A DNA stretch of 36,149 nucleotides, taken from the NCBI GenBank assembly GCA_958402445.1, contig CATXTO010000019.1, positions 1 to 36,149 on the forward strand, written 5' to 3'. Below are positions 31,602 to 36,149 of this stretch, one piece after another. A model generated the notes under the pieces. That model ran no database searches. It had not been told where the DNA came from and worked only from the letters and a program-made list of their open reading frames with translations. A program made the position numbers and the translations under genes. Origin of the DNA: an uncultured Eubacteriales bacterium. Its GTDB lineage: Bacteria > Bacillota > Clostridia > Oscillospirales > Oscillospiraceae. The stretch's first letter is position 1, and every line of letters begins with the position of its first letter.

Positions 31602-34205
31602 TCAGAGCATTTGCCTGAGCTGATACAGAAGATTGAGCGCTTCAATGGGCGTCAGGGTCTCCACGGCCACCTTGGACAGGGCGGCGCACACCTTCTGCGC
31701 GGACACGTCCAGCAGGGAGATCTGGTCTTCTCCGGCGGCCTTCGCCGCCTCCGGAGCCGGAGAAGCCCCAGCCTGCTGCTCCAGCTCCCGCAAGAGCTGC
31801 CTGGCCCTTTGAATCACCCCGCCGGGCAGGCCGGCCAGCTTGGCTACCTCCACGCCGTAGGAATCGTCCGCAGCGCCGGGGACGATCTTCCGCAGAAAAA
31901 TCATGTTCCCATCCCGTTTCTTCACGGCGATGTTATAATTCTTTACATTGGGCAGCTCCGTCTCAATATCCGTGAGCTCGTGGTAGTGGGTGGCAAAGAG
32001 GGTCTTAGCCCCCAGCTTTTTGGGGTTGGCCACGTGCTCCAGCACCGCCCGGGCAATGGCCATGCCGTCAAAGGTGGAGGTGCCCCGCCCGATTTCATCC
32101 AAAATCAAAAGACTCCGGGCCGTGGCGTGCTGCAAAATCTGGGCCACCTCCGTCATCTCCACCATGAAGGTGGACTGGCCGGAGGCCAAATCGTCGCTGG
32201 CCCCGATGCGGGTGAAGACCCGGTCCACCACGCCGATGCGGGCGTATCGCGCCGGCACAAAGGAGCCCATCTGGGCCAGAATTACTGTCAGGGCCACTTG
32301 CCGCATATAGGTGGACTTTCCGGCCATATTAGGCCCCGTGATGATGGCCACCTGAGCCCCCGGAATCCCCAGCTCCGTGTCGTTGGGGACAAACAGGCTG
32401 TCCCTGAGCACCTGCTCCACCACCGGATGCCGGCCGTCCCGGATCACAATCTCCGGACCCTCCGTGATTTCCGGGCGGCAGTATCCCCGCTGGGCCGCCA
32501 CCGCCGCCAGGGAGCACAGCACGTCCGCCGCCGCCACCGCCCCGGCGGTGTCCTGGACCCGGACGGCCTGGCCGGCCACCTGCTCCCGCAGCTGCGTGAA
32601 CAACTGATACTCCAGGGCCGTGATGCGCTCTCTGGCCGTGAGGATGGCCGATTCCAGTTCCTTGAGCTCCGGGGTGATGTACCGCTCGCAGTTGGCCAGG
32701 GTCTGTTTTCGAATGTAGGCCTCCGGCACCTGGTTCTGAAAGGATTTTGACACTTCGATGTAATAGCCGAAAACCCGGTTGTAACCCACCTTCAGGGTGC
32801 GAATGCCGGTTTTCTCCCGCTCCTGGGCCTCAATGGAGGCGATGGTGCCCGCGCCGCCGCTGATAATATCCTTTAACCGGTCGATCTCCGGGTCGGCCCC
32901 GGGTCGAATCAAGCCGCCCTCCCGAATGGTAAACGGGGGCTCGTCCACCAGGGTCCCGTCGATTTGGGTCCGGCAGTCCTCCAGGGGATCGATACAACGG
33001 CAGAGGCGCTGCAGCATGGGGCTCTGCAGCCTGCCCAGCTGCTCTTTCAGATCGGGCAGGGCCCGACTGCCCTGGGACAGGCTCACCAGGTCCCGGCCGT
33101 TGGCGGAGCCCGTGACAATGCGGGTCATCACCCGCTCCAAATCGGAGAGCTCCCGCAGGGCCGCCTCCAGCTCCCCTCGGGCTACGGGATTGCTTACCAG
33201 CTCCTCCACCGCGCTCTGCCGTCGTCCGATCTCCGCCGGGTCCAGCAGGGGCTTCTCCAGCCAGCTCCGCAGAAGCCGGCCTCCCATGGCGGTCTTGGTC
33301 TTGTCCAGGACCCACAAAAGGCTTCCCCGCTTCTCCTTACTCCGCATGGTCTCCGTGAGCTCCAGGTTCCGCCTGGCGGTGAGGTCCAGCTCCAAAAAAC
33401 GGCCCGTGGTGTAATACTGAAGCTGATGAATGTGTCCCAGATCGGTTTTTTGCAGGTCCAAAAGGGTCCGCAGCAGGGCGCCGCAGGCGGCAATCACCGC
33501 CGGCTGCCCCCCAAGGCCCAGGGCCCCCAGGTCCTGGCCGAATTGGCGCTGCAACAGGTCCTCCGCGGCGGTCAAATCAAACAGCTCCGGCTTCCCCTCG
33601 TCCACACAGCAGGACAGCCGCTGAAACAGAAGGCTCTCCAGCTCCTCCGCTTCCACGCCCGCACCGCCTCGGATCACCTCCGACGGGGCGAAGCGGCCCA
33701 GCTCCCCCGCCGCCCGGGCCACGGCCTCCGGCCCCTGGGCGCCCGTGGCGTAAAAGGCCCCCGTGGACACGTCGCAGAAGCAAAGGCCAAAGGCCCCGTC
33801 CAGGCCGTACAGGCAGGCCATATAGTTGTTTTTGCTCTCGTCCAGCATGGAGCTCTCCGTAACCGTGCCGGGGGTGACGACCCGCACGATATCCCGGTCC
33901 ACCAGGCCCTTGGCCGTGGCGGGGTCCTCGGTCTGCTCACAGATGGCCACCTTATAGCCCTTGGCCACCAGCCGGGCGATGTAGGACTCGGCGGAGTGAT
34001 AGGGCACCCCGCACATGGGCACCTGGTCCTCCTTCTCCTTGCCCCGGTCCCGGGTGGTCAGCGTCAAATCCAGCTCCCGGGAGGCAAGCCTGGCGTCCTC
34101 CTCGAACATCTCATAGAAATCGCCCAGGCGGAAAAATAAAATGCAGTCTTTGTTGCGGTCCTTGAGATCCAGGTATTGCCGCATCATGGGCGTCAGTTCT
34201 GCCAT
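31602..34205 (-). CDS. mutS: DNA mismatch repair protein MutS
   Basis: Recognises mismatches and small loops in DNA and recruits MutL using ATP. The 867-residue protein has the mismatch-reading GDFYE (F30, E32), connector and lever domains, Walker A GPNMAGKST (624-632), Walker B LLILDEIGRG (D703, E704), the ST.FDG signature and the ATHYHEL motif, as in MutS1 (not MutS2, which lacks the N-terminal domain and has Smr). GAGGGGG lies 7 nt before the ATG. It follows miaB by 21 bp. Confidence 0.97.
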   Translation of the reverse strand: MAELTPMMRQYLDLKDRNKDCILFFRLGDFYEMFEEDARLASRELDLTLTTRDRGKEKEDQVPMCGVPYHSAESYIARLVAKGYKVAICEQTEDPATAKGLVDRDIVRVVTPGTVTESSMLDESKNNYMACLYGLDGAFGLCFCDVSTGAFYATGAQGPEAVARAAGELGRFAPSEVIRGGAGVEAEELESLLFQRLSCCVDEGKPELFDLTAAEDLLQRQFGQDLGALGLGGQPAVIAACGALLRTLLDLQKTDLGHIHQLQYYTTGRFLELDLTARRNLELTETMRSKEKRGSLLWVLDKTKTAMGGRLLRSWLEKPLLDPAEIGRRQSAVEELVSNPVARGELEAALRELSDLERVMTRIVTGSANGRDLVSLSQGSRALPDLKEQLGRLQSPMLQRLCRCIDPLEDCRTQIDGTLVDEPPFTIREGGLIRPGADPEIDRLKDIISGGAGTIASIEAQEREKTGIRTLKVGYNRVFGYYIEVSKSFQNQVPEAYIRKQTLANCERYITPELKELESAILTARERITALEYQLFTQLREQVAGQAVRVQDTAGAVAAADVLCSLAAVAAQRGYCRPEITEGPEIVIRDGRHPVVEQVLRDSLFVPNDTELGIPGAQVAIITGPNMAGKSTYMRQVALTVILAQMGSFVPARYARIGVVDRVFTRIGASDDLASGQSTFMVEMTEVAQILQHATARSLLILDEIGRGTSTFDGMAIARAVLEHVANPKKLGAKTLFATHYHELTDIETELPNVKNYNIAVKKRDGNMIFLRKIVPGAADDSYGVEVAKLAGLPGGVIQRARQLLRELEQQAGASPAPEAAKAAGEDQISLLDVSAQKVCAALSKVAVETLTPIEALNLLYQLRQML

Positions 34206-34226
34206 GCCGTTTCCCCCTCTATCTGT

Positions 34227-35651
34227 TTACGGGTCAATTTCCCCGTTCTCCGCCAGCGCGCCCGTCAGGCTCCAGGTGGCGGCGCCGTCAATGCGCACGT
34301 TTTGGAACTGGCCCACCAGGGCCGGGTCCCCGGGCAGCCGCACCAAGCGGCCCCCCTCCGTCCGTCCCGTGAGGCCACCGTCTTCGGCGCCGTCCACCAG
34401 AACCCGCAGGACCTTGCCCACATAGGCCTGGTGTTTCTCCAGGGAAATGCGGTTCTGCAGGGCGCAGAGCTGGTCAAACCGCCGGTTCTTCTCCGCCCGG
34501 GCGGTGGGGTCCGGCATGGAAGCCGCCGGCGTCCCGGGCCGGGGAGAATAAATGAATGTAAACAGGGCGTCGAACCGAACCTCCTCCACCAAAGAGAGGG
34601 TCTCGGCAAACTCCGGCTCCGTCTCCCCCGGAAAGCCCACGATCACGTCCGAGGTCAAAACCAGCTCCGGCATGACCTGCCGGGCGTACCGCACCAGCTC
34701 CAGATACTGCGCCCGGTCGTAGTGCCGGTTCATGGCGCGCAGCACCCGGTCGCTGCCGGATTGGAAGGGCAGGTGCAGCTGCTTGGCGATTTTTGGTGAG
34801 TTGGCCATGGTGTCAAAGAGCTTCTTTCCCGCGTCCCGGGGGTGGCTGGTCATAAAGCGCAGCAGAAAGTCCCCGGGGAGCGCCGCGAGCCGGGCCAGCA
34901 GGTCGGCAAAATCCACCCCCAAGCCCAGGTCCTTGCCGTAGGAATTCACATTTTGTCCCAGCAGGGTGATCTCCTGATAGCCCTGGGCGATGAGGTTCTG
35001 GCACTCGTCCACCACCGCTTGCGGGTCCCGGCTCCGCTCCCGGCCCCGGACATAGGGCACGATACAGTAGGAGCAGAAGTTGTTGCAGCCGTACATCACG
35101 GAGACCCAGGCCTTGAATCGGCTCTCCCGGGCTACTGGCAGCCCCTCCGCAATGGAGCCCCCCTCGTCCTGTGTGGAAAACGCCCGTCTGCCGGTGTGCA
35201 GCACCTGGCGCAGGAGCTTCGGGAACTCCCAGAGATGATGGGTGGAGAACGCCCCATCCACGTGGGGATAGCTGGTTTTGATCCGCTGCACCACCTGGGG
35301 CTGCCCCATCATACAGCCGCAGACGAAAATTTTCTGCGCCGCGTGCCGGCGCTTGGTGTGGGTGAGGGCCCCCAGGTTGCCGAACACCCGCTGCTCCGCA
35401 TGCTCCCGGATGGCGCAGGTGTTCATCAAAACCAGGTCCGCCCCCTCAGGCTCCTCCCCCAAGGCATAGCCGCAGGCCTGCAGCAGGCCCCGAAGCCGCT
35501 CCGAGTCCGCCTCGTTCTGCTGGCACCCGTAGGTCTCCACAAAGGCCACCGGCGTCCGGCCTTGGCCGTGCCAGTATGCCTCTATCTCGGCGCAGGCCGC
35601 CAGCTGCTCGTCCAGCTGCCCCTGCGAAATCACCGTAGTCGTTCGCTCCAA
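34227..35651 (-). CDS. miaB: tRNA-2-methylthio-N6-dimethylallyladenosine synthase
   Basis: Radical-SAM methylthiotransferase that adds the 2-methylthio group to i6A37 of tRNA, acting after MiaA. The 474-residue protein has the N-terminal cluster cysteines C43 (YGCQQNEADS), C79 (NTCAIREHAE) and C113 (GCMMGQ), the radical-SAM CxxxCxxC (C189, C193, C196 in YGCNNFCSYC), GQNVNSYG, and a C-terminal TRAM domain. The frame runs 113 codons further upstream through the 70-bp repeats, but GGAGG sits 7 nt before a TTG at 35651, and the promoter lies just before that, so TTG is the start. First gene of the miaB-mutS run. Confidence 0.95.
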   Translation of the reverse strand: MERTTTVISQGQLDEQLAACAEIEAYWHGQGRTPVAFVETYGCQQNEADSERLRGLLQACGYALGEEPEGADLVLMNTCAIREHAEQRVFGNLGALTHTKRRHAAQKIFVCGCMMGQPQVVQRIKTSYPHVDGAFSTHHLWEFPKLLRQVLHTGRRAFSTQDEGGSIAEGLPVARESRFKAWVSVMYGCNNFCSYCIVPYVRGRERSRDPQAVVDECQNLIAQGYQEITLLGQNVNSYGKDLGLGVDFADLLARLAALPGDFLLRFMTSHPRDAGKKLFDTMANSPKIAKQLHLPFQSGSDRVLRAMNRHYDRAQYLELVRYARQVMPELVLTSDVIVGFPGETEPEFAETLSLVEEVRFDALFTFIYSPRPGTPAASMPDPTARAEKNRRFDQLCALQNRISLEKHQAYVGKVLRVLVDGAEDGGLTGRTEGGRLVRLPGDPALVGQFQNVRIDGAATWSLTGALAENGEIDP

Positions 35652-35687
35652 AGTCTTACCTCCGACAAATTGGTTTCTTAATATTGT

Positions 35688-35716
35688 ATTGTAGCATTTT
35701 TCAGCTGTTTTTGCAA
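35688..35716 (-). promoter_or_regulatory. Sigma-A promoter of miaB-mutS
   Basis: TTGCAA (35711-35716), 17 bp, TACAAT (35688-35693) preceded by TGC on the minus strand. It lies between the repeat array and miaB and gives a leader of about 30 nt. A small hairpin GAAGGG-N4-CCCTTC lies just upstream. Confidence 0.75.
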
Positions 35717-35769
35717 GGGAAGGGTCATCCCTTCTCAAAATAAGCCGTAGGATTGTCAAAGAAATGGAC

Positions 35770-36149
35770 GGGCGACCACGGGCCGCCCCTACATAGCACC
35801 GTCGATCTTTCTCCCGTAGGGGCGTGCTTTGCACGCCCGCAGGCGACCACAGGTCGCCCCTACATAGTATCGTCGATCTTCCCCCGTAGGGGCGTGCTTT
35901 GCACGCCCGCGGGCGACCACAGGTCGCCCCTACATAGCACCATCGATCTTCCTCCGTAGGGGCGTGCTTTGCACGCCCGCGGGCGACCACAGGTCGCCCC
36001 TACATAGCACCGTCGATCTTCCTCCCGTAGGGGCGTGCTTTGCACGCCCGCAGGCGACCACAGGTCGCCCCTACATAGTATCGTCGATCTTCCCCCGTAG
36101 GGGCGTGCTTTGCACGCCCGCGGGCGACCACAGGTCGCCCCTACATAGC
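35770..36149. repeat. Tandem array, about 70-bp unit, five copies and more
   Basis: TAGGGGCGTGC starts at 35817, 35887, 35957, 36028 and 36098 (steps 70, 70, 71, 70). Each unit has GGGCGTGC-TTT-GCACGCCC, then GGCGACC-ACA-GGTCGCC, CCTACATAG and ATCGATCTTCC or TCGTCGATCTTCC. A partial unit opens the array, and the last is cut by the window end. Not a CRISPR: the whole unit is conserved, without unique spacers. Confidence 0.93.

Noticed and set aside
35652..35990. 113-codon N-terminal extension of MiaB
   Set aside because: It is encoded by the hairpin repeats and lies across the miaB promoter; GGAGG sits correctly before the TTG at 35651.

Overview
The window looks like chromosomal DNA of a GC-rich, endospore-forming, Gram-positive anaerobe of the Clostridia, most likely a gut Oscillospiraceae-type bacterium (Oscillibacter/Flavonifractor-like). 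This rests on a SpoIVB-family S55 peptidase, a sepF-divIVA cell division cluster, an S-layer-homology (SLH) protein, a T-box leader before ileS, strong AGGAGG-type ribosome binding sites and sigma-A promoters. The taxon is inferred from gene content and base composition only. No rRNA, tRNA, CRISPR array, transposase or phage structural gene was found.

Layout. 1-360: hairpin-rich repeats. 383-1732 (-): thyA-dfrA pair. 1888-3971 (+): DEAD-box RNA helicase translationally coupled to a DprA-like protein. 4121-5962 (+): glmS. 6200-6751 (-): orphan P-loop kinase-like gene of lower GC. 7029-8885 (+): a DUF2461 protein and a SpoIVB-like protease. 8942-9062: repeats. 9219-17630 (-): two-gene secreted operon, with a divergent ArsR-type regulator at 17957-19042 (+). 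19423-19957: two small divergent ribbon-helix-helix (RHH) proteins sharing operator repeats. 20216-20780: a perfect 25-bp inverted repeat, then a 104-bp tandem array. 20815-35651 (all -): miaB, mutS, CPBP protease, mutL, miaA, hfq, a structured spacer, hlyD-like, yggS, sepF, divIVA, T-box, ileS. 35770-36149: a 70-bp tandem array that runs off the window end.

The most interesting locus is the 9.2-17.8 kb operon. The first gene encodes a secreted protein with a cohesin-like domain followed by three SLH repeats, which are cell-wall anchors. The second, 18 bp downstream, encodes a 2453-residue secreted subtilisin-like protease. It has no wall anchor of its own, but carries an internal duplicated Ca-binding F-hand module that matches a type I dockerin. 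The simplest reading is a two-component, cellulosome-like docking system that displays a giant protease on the cell surface. The operon has a near-consensus promoter and a leader of about 165 nt with an intrinsic terminator before the first start codon, so it is probably controlled by a riboswitch or attenuator of unassigned class.

A second theme is the dispersed hairpin repeats. Every block is built from short palindromes with GGGCG outer arms, variable inner bases that change together on both arms, and a 3-nt loop. They sit at five intergenic sites and are amplified into 104-bp and 70-bp tandem arrays at two of them.
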